Shown here piece after piece: positions 16,782-25,675 of a stretch of DNA of 64,000 nucleotides (within the stretch, counting starts at the first letter, position 1; each line of letters opens with the position of its first letter). Source of the DNA: DASVBE01 sp963770375 (GTDB taxonomy: Bacteria; Actinomycetota; Actinomycetes; Streptosporangiales; Streptosporangiaceae). The position numbers and the translations under genes were made by a program. The stretch is taken from contig CAVYPM010000016.1 of the NCBI GenBank assembly GCA_963770375.1, positions 202,758-266,757 of the forward strand, given 5' to 3'. The notes beneath the pieces were generated by a model, which made no database searches, was not told the origin of the DNA, and was given only the letters and a program-made list of their open reading frames with translations.

Positions 16782-17558
16782 TCACCCGGGCAGGCGTCCG
16801 TCGGACGCCGGGTGGTCCGCGCCATCGGCCAGGCCCGGATCGGCGGGGCCGCGCAGGCGCGGCATCACGGCATCGGCCGCCTGCCGATGGGACAGGCCCG
16901 GATACAGCAGCCGGATCACCGCCACCGCGGCGACGCCGCCGAGGATCTGCGCGGCGATGAAGGACGGGACCGAGGAGGGGGCGATGCCCGCGAAGGTGTC
17001 AGAGAACATCCGGCCGATGGTGATCGCCGGGTTGGCGAAGCTGGCCGAGGAGGTGAAGAAGTAGGCCGCCCCGATGTAGGCGCCTACCGCTGCCGGGGTC
17101 ACCTGGGCCCGGCCGCTGCGGGCCAGGGCGAAGATCACCAGCAGCAGGCCCAGGGTAGCGACCACTTCGGACAGGAAGTGGGCCGCCGACGCGCGGTCCG
17201 TGCCCGAGATACTCACCGCGGCCCGCCCGTACATCAGGTTGGCCAGCACCGCGCCGCAAATGCAGCCCGCGACCTGCGCCGGAAGGTAGGCCGCGGCCTC
17301 CCGCCAGCTCACCCCGCCCAGCGCGGCATCGGCGAAGGACACCACCGGGTTGAAGTGGCCGCCCGATACCGGGCCGAACATCAAGATGATCGCGAACAGC
17401 CCGGCCGCAGTCGCCGCCGCGTTCTCCAGCAGCTCCAGGCCCGTATCCCCGGGCGACAGGTGGGCTGCCGCGATACCCGAGCCGATCACCACCGCAGCCA
17501 GGAACGCGCTGCCCAGAAACTCGGCCACCAGGCGGCGCCACAGCGCGGGACCGTTCAC
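16782..17558 (-). CDS. Aquaporin/glycerol-facilitator family channel (MIP), arsenic-cluster type
   Basis: 258 residues, six transmembrane helices and two half-helices with NPV (HFNPVVSF) and NPA (FANPAITIG). MIP channels in ars clusters, such as AqpS, let As(III) or methylated arsenite leave the cell down its gradient. Divergent from arsR with operator palindromes between, and followed by the oxidoreductase remnants and arsI. GTG 17558 is the likely start. The substrate is inferred from context; glycerol or water transport is the alternative. Confidence 0.88.
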   Translation of the reverse strand: MNGPALWRRLVAEFLGSAFLAAVVIGSGIAAAHLSPGDTGLELLENAAATAAGLFAIILMFGPVSGGHFNPVVSFADAALGGVSWREAAAYLPAQVAGCICGAVLANLMYGRAAVSISGTDRASAAHFLSEVVATLGLLLVIFALARSGRAQVTPAAVGAYIGAAYFFTSSASFANPAITIGRMFSDTFAGIAPSSVPSFIAAQILGGVAAVAVIRLLYPGLSHRQAADAVMPRLRGPADPGLADGADHPASDGRLPG

Positions 17559-17681
17559 GATGGGGCCTTCCGCCCACCGGCAGCCGCTGCGCGGTTAGCG
17601 GAACCAGCAGCGCTGCCCGCTACAGGCGGGTCCTGGCAGACGGTGGGCATGACGGATCCCCGGGCCTCCGGTAGATTCATT

Positions 17682-17693
17682 CACATCGATGTG
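17682..17693. promoter_or_regulatory. ArsR operator candidate between aquaporin and arsR
   Basis: CACATCGATGTG, a perfect 12-bp palindrome midway in the divergent gap, with a related CATGTCAATGTG-like element at about 17719-17730 just before the arsR start. The ATCGAT core fits the operator style of actinobacterial ArsR repressors. Confidence 0.6.
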
Positions 17694-17740
17694 GCAAGTA
17701 TCGAGGCTCAGATTCACCCATGTCAATGTGAGGATCGCTG

Positions 17741-18094
17741 ATGACCACGGCCCGCGCCGTCCGCAGTCTGCCGCTCGCCGACGAGGCGCTGTGCGGGCCG
17801 CCGCTGACCGAGGTGCCACTCTCCGAAGCCGACTCCGTGCGCCTGGCCGCAGTCCTGGGGGCCCTGGCCGACCCCGTGCGGCTGCGGCTCATCTCGATCC
17901 TTGCCGCGCAAGGCGAAGTGTGCAGCTGCCACCTCGAGGAACCCCTCGGCAAGAGCCAGCCCACCATCTCCCACCACACCCGCGTACTCACCAACGCCGG
18001 GCTCATCGAGGGCGACAAGCGCGGGAAGTGGACCTGGTGGCGCATCGTCCCCGAACGCCTCGCCGCCATCCGCGAAGCCCTCGGCGGCGCCTGA
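17741..18094 (+). CDS. arsR: ArsR/SmtB-family metalloregulator, As(III)-sensing type
   Basis: 117 residues with the winged helix: ALADPVRLRLISIL, then EVCSCHLEEPLGKSQPTISHH, where the Cys-x-Cys pair in the DNA-recognition region is the classical As(III)/Sb(III) site. A further Cys at residue 18 (ALCGPPL) could complete a three-thiolate site as in corynebacterial ArsR. Binding of metalloid releases the operator. Transcribed away from the aquaporin gene and probably represses both. Confidence 0.93.
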   Translation: MTTARAVRSLPLADEALCGPPLTEVPLSEADSVRLAAVLGALADPVRLRLISILAAQGEVCSCHLEEPLGKSQPTISHHTRVLTNAGLIEGDKRGKWTWWRIVPERLAAIREALGGA

Positions 18095-18178
18095 GCTGCC
18101 AGTACGCAACATCTGCCGAGGTGCGTCGCGGCGGGCGGGCTGAGGCTGGCCGGGATGGCCCCGTTAGGCTCGGGCGCC

Positions 18179-18787
18179 ATGACACGTGTGGTGCTGGCGT
18201 CGGCGTCGCCGACCCGGCTCCGGGTGCTGCAGGCCGCGGGCCTGCGTCCCGAGGTGATCCCGAGTCAGGTCGACGAGCGGGCCATCACCCGGTCCCGGCC
18301 ACGCGACCTGACCCTGGCCCTGGCCGAGGCGAAAGCCGCGGCGGTGGCCGCGCAGCTGACCGCCGGCCTGGTCATCGGCTGCGACTCGGTTCTGGAGATG
18401 GCCAGCCCGGCGGAGCTGGCCGGCCTGGCGCTGGGCAAGCCCGCCACCGCGGCGGAGGCGCGGGAGCGCTGGCGGCTGATGGCCGGGCAGACCGGCATCC
18501 TGTTCACCGGCCACCACGTGCTGGACGTGGCCACCGGGCGGCAGGCCAGCGAGGCCGGGGCGACCGCGATCCGGTTCGGCCAGCCGAGCCCGGCCGAGAT
18601 CGACGCGTACATCGCCAGCGGCGAGCCGCTGCAGGTGGCGGGCGCGTTCACGCTGGACGGCCGGGGCGGCTGGTTCATCGAGGAGATCCGCGGCGACTAC
18701 AACAACGTGCTCGGCATCTCGCTGCCCTTGCTGCGCCGGCTGTTCGCCGCGGTCGGCCGCCCGCTGGCCGGGCTCTGGCATCCCTAG
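18179..18787 (+). CDS. maf: Maf-family nucleotide pyrophosphatase (septum-formation inhibitor homologue)
   Basis: 202 residues. The N-terminal LASASPTRLRVL phosphate-binding motif, the central VIGCDSVLE with catalytic acid, and the closing FIEEIRGDYNNVLGISL are diagnostic of Maf proteins, which hydrolyse non-canonical or modified nucleoside triphosphates and prevent their incorporation. ATG 18179 is preferred because it begins directly at the conserved strand; ATG 18155 is in frame eight codons earlier. Single gene followed by the Lon-N domain gene. Confidence 0.93.
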   Translation: MTRVVLASASPTRLRVLQAAGLRPEVIPSQVDERAITRSRPRDLTLALAEAKAAAVAAQLTAGLVIGCDSVLEMASPAELAGLALGKPATAAEARERWRLMAGQTGILFTGHHVLDVATGRQASEAGATAIRFGQPSPAEIDAYIASGEPLQVAGAFTLDGRGGWFIEEIRGDYNNVLGISLPLLRRLFAAVGRPLAGLWHP

Positions 18788-18829
18788 CCGGTATCCCTGG
18801 CCACGGCAAACCGGCATAGTGTCGAAACC

Positions 18830-19498
18830 ATGAGCGAGACCATCCCGCTGTTTCCGCTCGGCACCGTGCTGTACCCGGGGCTGCTGCTGCCGCTGCACAT
18901 CTTCGAGGACCGCTACCGGCAGCTGGTCGGCGATCTGCTGGAGGGACCCGAGCCGCGGCGGTTCGGCGTGATCGCGATCCGCAAGGGGCGGGAGACCGGC
19001 ATCGACGGCGTGTCCGCGCTGTACGAGGTGGGCTGCGCGGCGGTGCTCCGCCGGGTGGAGCGGTACGAGGACGGCCGGTACGACATCATCACGGCCGGCG
19101 CCGAGCGGTTCCGCCTGCTGGGTCTTGACGAGTCCCGGCCGTACCTGCGGGCCGAGGTGGAGTGGCTGCCGGAGGAGACCGGGGACGAGGCCGCCGCCGG
19201 GCTGGCGGCGCGGGCCACGGCGGCGGCCTTCCGGGGTTACCTGGAGGCGCTGACCCGGCGCGGCCTGGCCGAGATCAGCGTTCCTGACCTGCCGTCCGAC
19301 CCGGGACCGCTGTCCTACCTGGTGGCCGCGGCGGTGGTGGCGGACCTGCCGGACCGCCAGGCGCTGCTGGCCCAGCCGGACGCGCTGAGCCGCCTGGAGT
19401 CCGAGCGGGCGCTGCTGGCCCGGGAGACCGCCATGATCGGCTCGCTGACCGCGCGCCCCGCCCCGGACCTGCGCTACTCCCCGTACAGTTCGAACTGA
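18830..19498 (+). CDS. Lon N-terminal-domain protein (LON substrate-binding domain, no protease)
   Basis: 222 residues. PLFPLGTVLYPGLLLPLHIF and FEDRYRQL are the hallmark of the LON/PUA-like domain, here without the AAA+ or protease parts, the normal form in actinobacteria. Function unknown; proposed as adaptor or substrate recogniser. It follows maf by 42 nt and precedes a YjbR-like gene by 16 nt, so the three may be co-transcribed. Confidence 0.9.
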   Translation: MSETIPLFPLGTVLYPGLLLPLHIFEDRYRQLVGDLLEGPEPRRFGVIAIRKGRETGIDGVSALYEVGCAAVLRRVERYEDGRYDIITAGAERFRLLGLDESRPYLRAEVEWLPEETGDEAAAGLAARATAAAFRGYLEALTRRGLAEISVPDLPSDPGPLSYLVAAAVVADLPDRQALLAQPDALSRLESERALLARETAMIGSLTARPAPDLRYSPYSSN

Positions 19499-19514
19499 GG
19501 CGGGAGGCGGTGCC

Positions 19515-19874
19515 GTGACAAGGGACGAACTGCGGGCGTACTGCCTGGCCAAGCCCGGGGCGTGGGAGGACCAGCCCTGGGAGGACGACGTGGTCGCGAA
19601 GGTCGGCAGCAAGATCTTCGCCTTCCTCGGTGGCACGGGCCACGGCGCGCCGTCGGTCGGCCTCAAGTGCGGCCCGAACCGCGAAGTCGCCGACGAGTGG
19701 CTGAAGCGCTACCCGGACGACGCGGCGGTCATGGCCTACATCGGCCGCTCCGGCTGGAACACGCTCCGGTCCGGCGGCGCCATCCCGGACGACGAGCTCT
19801 TCGAGGCCATCGACCTCTCCTACGACACCGTGGTCAGCAAGCTCCCGAAGAAAGAACGCCCGCCCGCACCCTGA
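19515..19874 (+). CDS. MmcQ/YjbR-family DNA-binding-like protein
   Basis: 119 residues with the family's opening LRAYCLAKPGAWEDQPW and closing IDLSYDTVVSKLPKK. YjbR proteins have a double-wing DNA-binding-like fold and no firmly established role. GTG 19515 has GGGAGG 7 nt upstream. Confidence 0.88.
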   Translation: MTRDELRAYCLAKPGAWEDQPWEDDVVAKVGSKIFAFLGGTGHGAPSVGLKCGPNREVADEWLKRYPDDAAVMAYIGRSGWNTLRSGGAIPDDELFEAIDLSYDTVVSKLPKKERPPAP

Positions 19875-19899
19875 CCGGCGACGGAGCGGCGCCCGGCCG

Positions 19900-19950
19900 G
19901 GGTAACCCGTCACTGCTGACCTGCCCAGGGCCGGGCGCGGCGGGTTACCC
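19900..19950. other. Long inverted repeat before the phospholipase-D-like gene
   Basis: GGGTAACCCG (19900-19909) pairs perfectly with CGGGTTACCC (19941-19950) across a 31-nt loop. It could terminate the upstream gene or serve as an operator for the downstream one; the halves themselves contain GGTTACC/GGTAACC repeats. Confidence 0.45.
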
Positions 19951-20001
19951 TCCGAGAACGCCGTTTCTGCGGCTCCGTACGTCACCTGGGGGGTTCTGGC
20001 T

Positions 20002-21713
20002 ATGAGCGATGACTTCGAGGTCACCGGCACGAACGACACGGCGCTGTTCTCGTTAAAGCTGCACCGCGGCGAGGGCATGCTGCTGCTGGCGATGAACTGG
20101 AAGAGCGGCACACCGCCCGATGATTTCGCCGGCTTCGCCATCGAATACCAGGAGCCCGGCGGCGGCCAGTTCTTCAAACTGAACAACCGGCTCTCGTTCA
20201 CCCCTGGCACCAGCAGCGTGCATCCGTCCCAGCAGAACCCGACCACGCTCTGCCCGATCCAGAAGTTCCGCTGGGTGCACTTCCCGCGCAACGCCGAGAT
20301 GCCCGGCCTGTTCACCTACCGGGTGACCCCCGTCTTCATGGACAGTGCCGACCAGCTCAGCTACGGGGAACCGCAGCAGGCCTCGCTGGAGCTGCGGCGC
20401 GAGACCTACCCGGGGGCGCTGAATGTCGCCTTCACCCGCGGGTTCGTGTCGTCGCAGGCCTTCGTGGACCGGTACGGCGCGGCGGCCGTCGCCACCCTGA
20501 TTCCGGCCGCGGCGAAGGACGGGCTCCGCTTCGTGGCCAGCAACCCGAAGGCCGGCGAGGCGCTGCCCTGGATGGGCTTCGAGGCACTGTCCGCGATCCA
20601 CGAGGTGCTCGACCAGGCCATCGCGGACCCCGGCGCCCAGGTCCGGGTGATCGCGTACGACCTGAACGAGCCCGGGATCGTGTCGCGCCTGGAGCAGCTC
20701 CAGGGCCGGCTCAAGGTGATCATCGACGACAGCGGCGACCATCGCCCGTCCACCTCGGCCGAGTCCCAGGCCGCGGACCTGCTGAGGGCGTCGGCCGGGG
20801 CGGGCAACGTGCTGCGCCAGCACATGCTGGGCCTCCAGCACGACAAGATCATCGTGGTCGACGGGCCGGCCGGCCAGCAGGTGGTGTGCGGCTCGACCAA
20901 CTTCAGCTGGCGCGGGTTCTACGTGCAGAACAACAACGCGATGGTGCTCCACGGCCCCGGCCCGGTCGCCGTGTTCTCCCGCGCCTTCGACAACTTCTGG
21001 TCGGTCGCACCGGACGCGTTCGGTGACACCGCTTCCGCCGTCTGGCAGCCGCTCGGGATCAGCGGGGTGGACGCGCAGGTGGCGTTCTCCCCGCACGCCC
21101 CGGCCAACGCGCTGCTCGCGCGGTCGCCGCCGACCTCGGGTCGGCCACCTCGAGCCTGTTCTACTCGCTGGCCTTCCTGTACCAGACAGAAGGGCCGATC
21201 CGGGACGCGATCACCGCGATCACGGCGGACGACGCGGTTTTCGTCTACGGCATCTCTGACCGGCGGGTAGGCGGCATCGATCTCACGACGCCCGGCGGGA
21301 ACCCCGCGCCGGTCTACCCGTCGCTGCTGAGCGGCGACGTGCCGCCGCCCTTCTCCAAGGAGCCCAGCGGGGGCGGCGGGATCCGCATGCACCACAAGTT
21401 CGCGGTCATCGACTTCAACCTGCCGACCGCCCGGGTCTACCTGGGCTCGTACAACTTCTCGTCACCAGCCGACGTCCAGAACGGCGAGAACCTGCTGCTC
21501 GTCCGGGACCGCCGGATCGCCGTCAGCTACATGGTCGAGGCGCTGCGCATCTTCGACCACTACCAGTTCCGGGTCCTGGACCACGCCGCCGCCAAGGCGC
21601 AGCGGCCGCTGGTCCTCGCCAGGCCGCCGCGCAACCCGGGCGAGGTGCCCTGGTGGCAGGAGGACTACACCGACCCCCGCAAGATCCGCGATCGGGAACT
21701 GTTCTCACGCTGA
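20002..21713 (+). CDS. Phospholipase D-like protein with two HKD motifs (frameshifted)
   Basis: About 570 residues after repair. An N-terminal beta-rich domain (~130 residues, similar to a fibronectin-like module) precedes the two PLD halves: first HxKx4D at about residue 280 (QHDKIIVVDG, then GSTNFSW), second at MHHKFAVIDF with GSYNFS. HKD pairs form the phosphodiesterase or transphosphatidylase site. The halves sit in different frames; a one-base indel near 21120 (before AADLGSATSSLFYSL) joins them. No signal peptide is seen. A nuclease or other phosphodiesterase is as possible as a phospholipase. Confidence 0.85.
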
Positions 21714-21719
21714 CCGGCG

Positions 21720-22280
21720 CTAGTCCTCCGCCGGGCGGGCCGCGACGTAGGCGGTGATCTCGGCCAGGACGTCGGCGACGCCCTGGCGGAAGACCGGGTC
21801 GGTGACCTCGCCGTCCGGGCCGACGGCCTGGCGGGCGAGCGGGAGGCGGCGGCAGGCGGCCGTGATCACGTCGGCGGTGACGTAGCCGAGGACGATGGCC
21901 AGCGTGTCGTGGGCGCCGCCGCCGCGGCCCGGCGCGGCCACGTTGATCCAGGCGGTCGGCTTGGCCGCGATCTCGGTGCCGCCGACCAGCCAGTCGAGCA
22001 GGTTCTTGAAGCTGCCCGGCAGCGTGCCCGCGTACTCCGGGGTGCAGATCAGCAGCGCGTCGGCGGCCGCGATCTCCTTCCGCAGCGCGGCCACCGGGGC
22101 GGGCAGCGGGTCGTGGTCGTCGTCCGGGTTGAACGCGGGCAGCACGGACAGGCTCTGGTCCAGCACCGTGCCGACCCCGGGCGGGGCCACTTCCTGAGCG
22201 GTACGCAGCGCCGCGGTGTTGGTCGAGCCCAGCCGGGTGCTCCCGGAGATGAGCAGGATCCGCGTTGCCTCAGACGTCAC
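21720..22280 (-). CDS. NADPH-dependent FMN reductase-family flavoprotein
   Basis: 186 residues of flavodoxin-like fold. LLISGSTRLGSTN binds the FMN phosphate, and TPEYAGTLPGSFKNLLDWL is the family's central motif. Reduces flavin, quinones or azo and chromate substrates with NAD(P)H. GTG 22280 is chosen for GGGAGG just upstream (spacing about 4-5 nt); ATG 22304 in frame is an alternative. Divergent from a methyltransferase gene. Confidence 0.92.
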   Translation of the reverse strand: MTSEATRILLISGSTRLGSTNTAALRTAQEVAPPGVGTVLDQSLSVLPAFNPDDDHDPLPAPVAALRKEIAAADALLICTPEYAGTLPGSFKNLLDWLVGGTEIAAKPTAWINVAAPGRGGGAHDTLAIVLGYVTADVITAACRRLPLARQAVGPDGEVTDPVFRQGVADVLAEITAYVAARPAED

Positions 22281-22353
22281 TGTGCCTCCCTGGCTGGCCG
22301 CCATCGCGGCAATCCGATTGCGGTCCGCGCCGCCTGCTGTGAGGCTAGCCGCC

Positions 22354-23106
22354 GTGAGCGGTGCAAGCTTCGAGGACCTCTTAGCGGAAGGCGCGGCGGT
22401 GCCCACCGCCGGCTGGGATTTCTCCTGGTTCGAGGGACGGGCCACCGAGGAACGGCCGCCGTGGGGGTACGCCCGGCAGATGGGCGAGCGGATGGCCGTC
22501 GCCGCGGCCGGGCTCGACGTGCAGACCGGCGGCGGCGAGGTGCTGGCCAGCATCCCCAAGCCGCCGCCGCTGCTGGCCGCGACCGAGTCCTGGCCGCCGA
22601 ACGTGGCGCTGGCCCGGTCCCGGCTGGCGCCGCTCGGCGGGCGTGTGGCCGAGGTCGACGACCTGGCCGACCTGCCGTTCCCTGACGGCACGTTCGACCT
22701 GGTGGTGAGCAGGCACCCGACCGTGGTCCGGTGGCCGGAGATCGCCCGGGTGCTGGGTCCCGGCGGCACGTACTTCTCCCAGCAGATCGGCGCCGGGTCG
22801 AACCGGGAGCTGACCGACGCGATGATGGGCCCGCAGGTGGTGGACCAGAGCCGCAGCCCGGCCCGGGCGGCGTCGGGTGCGCAGCTGGCCGGCCTGGAGG
22901 TGATCCGGCTGGAGGAGCGGGCGCTGCGGGTGGAGTTCTTCGACGTGGCCGCGGTCGTGCACTTCCTGCGCAAGGTGCTGTGGACCGTGCCCGGGTTCAC
23001 GGTGGCGGCCTACCGGGAGCCGCTGCGCCGGGTGCACGAGCAGATCCAGGCCGACGGCGCGTTCGTGTGCCACTCCCAGCGCCTCCTGATCGAGGCCCGG
23101 CGCTAG
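22354..23106 (+). CDS. Class I SAM-dependent methyltransferase
   Basis: 250 residues. Motif I is relaxed (LDVQTGGGEVLASI), the acidic motif II region and post-motif (LPFPDGTFDLVVSRHP, then EIARVLGPGGTYFSQQIG) are clear. Close homologues are small uncharacterised actinobacterial enzymes; substrate unknown. GTG 22354 is the probable start, 74 bp from the divergent flavoprotein. Confidence 0.85.
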   Translation: MSGASFEDLLAEGAAVPTAGWDFSWFEGRATEERPPWGYARQMGERMAVAAAGLDVQTGGGEVLASIPKPPPLLAATESWPPNVALARSRLAPLGGRVAEVDDLADLPFPDGTFDLVVSRHPTVVRWPEIARVLGPGGTYFSQQIGAGSNRELTDAMMGPQVVDQSRSPARAASGAQLAGLEVIRLEERALRVEFFDVAAVVHFLRKVLWTVPGFTVAAYREPLRRVHEQIQADGAFVCHSQRLLIEARR

Positions 23107-23136
23107 CTGTACTGACGCTGCCGCGAGCTTGGCCGG

Positions 23137-23892
23137 CTACGCCGGCGCGATCCGGTAGTGGTAGCCGTGGTGGTCGGTGAACCCGGTGCGCTGGTACAGC
23201 GCGCGGGCACCGGTGTTGCGCTCCTCGACCTGCAGCCAGTACCCGCCCGGGGCCCGGCCGGCGGCGTGCTCGGCCAGCACCGAGGTGAGCAGGGTGGCCA
23301 GGCCCCGCCGCCGGTGATCCGGGCTGACCTCGACCGCGGTGAACCCGGCCCAGCCGTCCGCCGCCGCCACCCGGGCCACCGCGATCGTCTGGCCGTCCTC
23401 GCGGACCGAGCCGAACGCCTGCCACGGCGCGGACAGCAGCATGGTCCTGGCGATCGGCGGCAGGTCCATGCCGCGGTAGTGGTACAGCGACATCCACCTG
23501 TCGTCCGGCTCCGCGGCGATCAGCACCCGGCCAGTGCCGGCACCGTTCGGGGCCGGGACCGCACCGGGCTCGGCGGTCATCACCACGGCCGGGCCGGACC
23601 GGGTGGACCAGCCGCGCGCGTCGAGCAGCCGGTTCAGCTCGCTGCCGCCCGGGTCGCCCAGGGGGTACGGCACGGCCAGCGTCGGCGGCAGGCCGCGCGC
23701 GGTGTACCACGCGGTGACCCGGTCGATCGCCTGCTCCAGCGGCACGCCCGGGTCACCCACGGCCAGCGCGCTGTTCGCCCGCCCGGTGAAACCCTCGGCG
23801 GCGCGCAGCTGCCACTCCCCCAGCCGGCCTTGCTCGGGCGGCTGCCAGCTGCCGGACGCGACCAGCTCAAGCGCCGATATCGAGATCGTCAT
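23137..23892 (-). CDS. GNAT-family N-acetyltransferase
   Basis: 251 residues. The C-terminal half has the acetyl-CoA loop (VEVSPDHRRRGLATLL) and closing ERNTGARALYQRTGF of GNAT enzymes; the N-terminal half is the divergent region common in actinobacterial two-part GNATs. Acetyl acceptor unknown. Single gene. Confidence 0.9.
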   Translation of the reverse strand: MTISISALELVASGSWQPPEQGRLGEWQLRAAEGFTGRANSALAVGDPGVPLEQAIDRVTAWYTARGLPPTLAVPYPLGDPGGSELNRLLDARGWSTRSGPAVVMTAEPGAVPAPNGAGTGRVLIAAEPDDRWMSLYHYRGMDLPPIARTMLLSAPWQAFGSVREDGQTIAVARVAAADGWAGFTAVEVSPDHRRRGLATLLTSVLAEHAAGRAPGGYWLQVEERNTGARALYQRTGFTDHHGYHYRIAPA

Positions 23893-23938
23893 GGTCCCGC
23901 CAGCCTGCCAGATCCGCGCCGGGCCGGGCCCGGCGGGC

Positions 23939-24568
23939 TCAGAACCCGATCGCCTCGCGGAGCAGCAGCACGACGCCGCGTCCCGGGTGCAGTTCCGCGT
24001 TCAGGACGAGCAGCCGGTTGATGGCACTCGGCGACCCGTAAGCAGCCTGCGTGCGGGCGCTTTCCAGCGGCAGGCAGTGCTCCTCGACCCGGCGCAGCGC
24101 GGTCTCCAGATCGGGCACGATCTTCTGCGCCCCCACGATCCAGATCGCGCGGGCCGCGCCGCCGGCGTAGCCGGGCAGCTGGCTGCCGCTGCCCGAGGCG
24201 ATCACCAGCGAGCCCGTCTCGGTGACCGCGTGGACGCTGCCCACCGCCACGTCGGGGCTGGCCAGCAGCCGCCGGATGGCGTCGGCCTCGGTGGCCCGGT
24301 CCATGGCCAGCACGCGCGGCCTGATCGCGTCGTACCGCCCGCTGGCGTTGATGTCCGCCTCGATGCCCGACAGGCGCAGGGTCTCGCTGGCCCCGGTGAA
24401 TACGCTGGCGCCCGCGGGTATCAGGGCCTGGATGCGGGCCCGCGCGGCGGCCACGCCGTCGAGGGTTTCCACGCTAAAACCGTGCGCGGCAAGCGCCGCG
24501 GCGGCCCGCTCCAGGCGGTCGGCGGGCGCCGGGCCGGTCCAGAGCGCGGCCGGGCTCTGCGTGGTCAT
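23939..24568 (-). CDS. LUD-domain protein (LutC/YkgG-like)
   Basis: 209 residues. The LUD domain is marked by the early GASVFTGASETL, the central SVHAVTETGSLVIASG and IWIVGAQKIVPDLE. Relatives take part in L-lactate utilisation complexes (LutABC), but lutA and lutB are absent here, and stand-alone LUD proteins are common. It is transcribed away from a SigJ/ECF41-like sigma factor across a 148-bp gap and may be its target. Confidence 0.85.
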   Translation of the reverse strand: MTTQSPAALWTGPAPADRLERAAAALAAHGFSVETLDGVAAARARIQALIPAGASVFTGASETLRLSGIEADINASGRYDAIRPRVLAMDRATEADAIRRLLASPDVAVGSVHAVTETGSLVIASGSGSQLPGYAGGAARAIWIVGAQKIVPDLETALRRVEEHCLPLESARTQAAYGSPSAINRLLVLNAELHPGRGVVLLLREAIGF

Positions 24569-24627
24569 GGTGTCTCCTCCTGGCTCGGTGGTCGGTTCGT
24601 CTCAGCCCGACCACGCAGCCCCGCGGA

Positions 24628-24656
24628 ATGTGAGGCAGCACCGCCGCGCCTGACAT
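24628..24656. promoter_or_regulatory. Near-palindrome in the LUD / ECF sigma divergent gap
   Basis: ATGTGAGGC (24628-24636) and GCCTGACAT (24648-24656) form a 9-bp inverted repeat with one mismatch across 11 bp. The minus-strand reading contains TGTCAGG, close to the TGTCACA-type -35 element reported for ECF41 sigma factors, about 80 bp from the LUD start. A matching -10 (CGTC) is not clear. Confidence 0.35.
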
Positions 24657-24716
24657 CCCGGCCCGCTGACTTGTCGGGACCGATGAGGGAGAATCGCCAC
24701 CGAGGGAGCCGACGCC

Positions 24717-25642
24717 ATGACCACCCAGCCAGACCCGGGCCTGGACGCGATCATCAGCGAGCGGCGCCAGCTGATCAACCTCACCTACCGGATGCTCGGC
24801 TCGCTGGCCGAGGCCGAGGACGTGGTCCAGGAGACCTACGCCCGCTGGTACACCCTCACCACGGCACAGCGGGACGCGATCGAGTCCCCCGGCGCCTGGC
24901 TGACCACGGTCGCCAGCCGCATCTGCCTGAACCTGCTCGGCTCGGCCCGGGCCCGGCGCGAGCGCTACGTGGGCGATTGGATCCCCGAGCCGCTGCCCGA
25001 GCGCACCGAGTGGGTCGGCAGCGGCCTCGGGCCGCAGCCGGCGCACCGGCCGACCCGGCCGACCGGGTCACCCTGGACGAGTCGGTCAGCATGGCCTTCC
25101 TGGTCGTGCTGGAGGAACTGACCCCGGCCGAGCGGGTGGCGTTCATCCTGCACGACGTGTTCCGCTACCCGTTCGCCGAGGTCGGCGGGATCGTCGGCCG
25201 CACCCCGGCGGCCTGCCGCCAGCTGGCCTCCTCGGCCCGCCGCCGGATCCGCGCCGCGCAGGCCCCGCCCAGCCCGACCGCACAGCAGGCCAGCGTGGTG
25301 CGGGCCTTCAAAGAGGCCTGGGAGGCAAAGGACATCGGCGCCCTGATCGGCCTGCTCGACCCGGACGCCACCGCGACCGCCGACAGCGGCGGCCGCGTCC
25401 TGGCCTTCCGGGACCCGATCGAGGGCGGCGAGCAGATCGCCCGCGCCTGGATCGAGATCGCCCGCAACGCGCCCGCGGGCGCCACGTTCCTGGAGCGCAC
25501 GGTCAACGGCCAGCCCGGCCTGGTCGCGCAGCAGGACGGCCGCATCCTGACCGTGTTCGCGTTCGAGATCACCGGCGACCGGATCAGGCACATCTGGGCC
25601 ATCCGCAACCCGGAGAAGCTCCGCCCCTGGACGGCCGTCTGA
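24717..25642 (+). CDS. ECF RNA polymerase sigma factor, SigJ/ECF41 type with SnoaL-like C-terminal domain (frameshifted)
   Basis: About 308 residues after repair. Sigma region 2 (YRMLGSLAEAEDVVQETYAR) is followed by the linker motif WIPEP (residues 88-92), matching the WLPEP signature of ECF41 proteins, then region 4 (ELTPAERVAFILHDVF, GGIVGRTPAACRQLASSARR), then a ~110-residue SnoaL-like domain ending in IRNPEKL, the NPDKL-like motif of the group. In this group the extension replaces an anti-sigma factor in controlling activity. The frame breaks between 25030 and 25050, just before DRVTLDESVSMAF; one base restores it. Confidence 0.87.
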
Positions 25643-25675
25643 CCCGCGCCAGCCGCGCCAGCTGCGCCGCCCGCG

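Noticed and set aside
23534..25642. Single 700-codon plus-strand protein ending in the sigma factor
   Set aside because: Only the last ~200 residues are real sigma/SnoaL sequence. The first part is antisense to the GNAT and LUD genes, and the true N-terminus (ATG 24717) is in the neighbouring frame.
24717..25642. Two separate small genes (sigma region 2 protein and a SnoaL protein)
   Set aside because: Sigma regions 2 and 4 of one protein would be divided between them. The WIPEP linker and C-terminal NPEKL motif belong together in ECF41 proteins.
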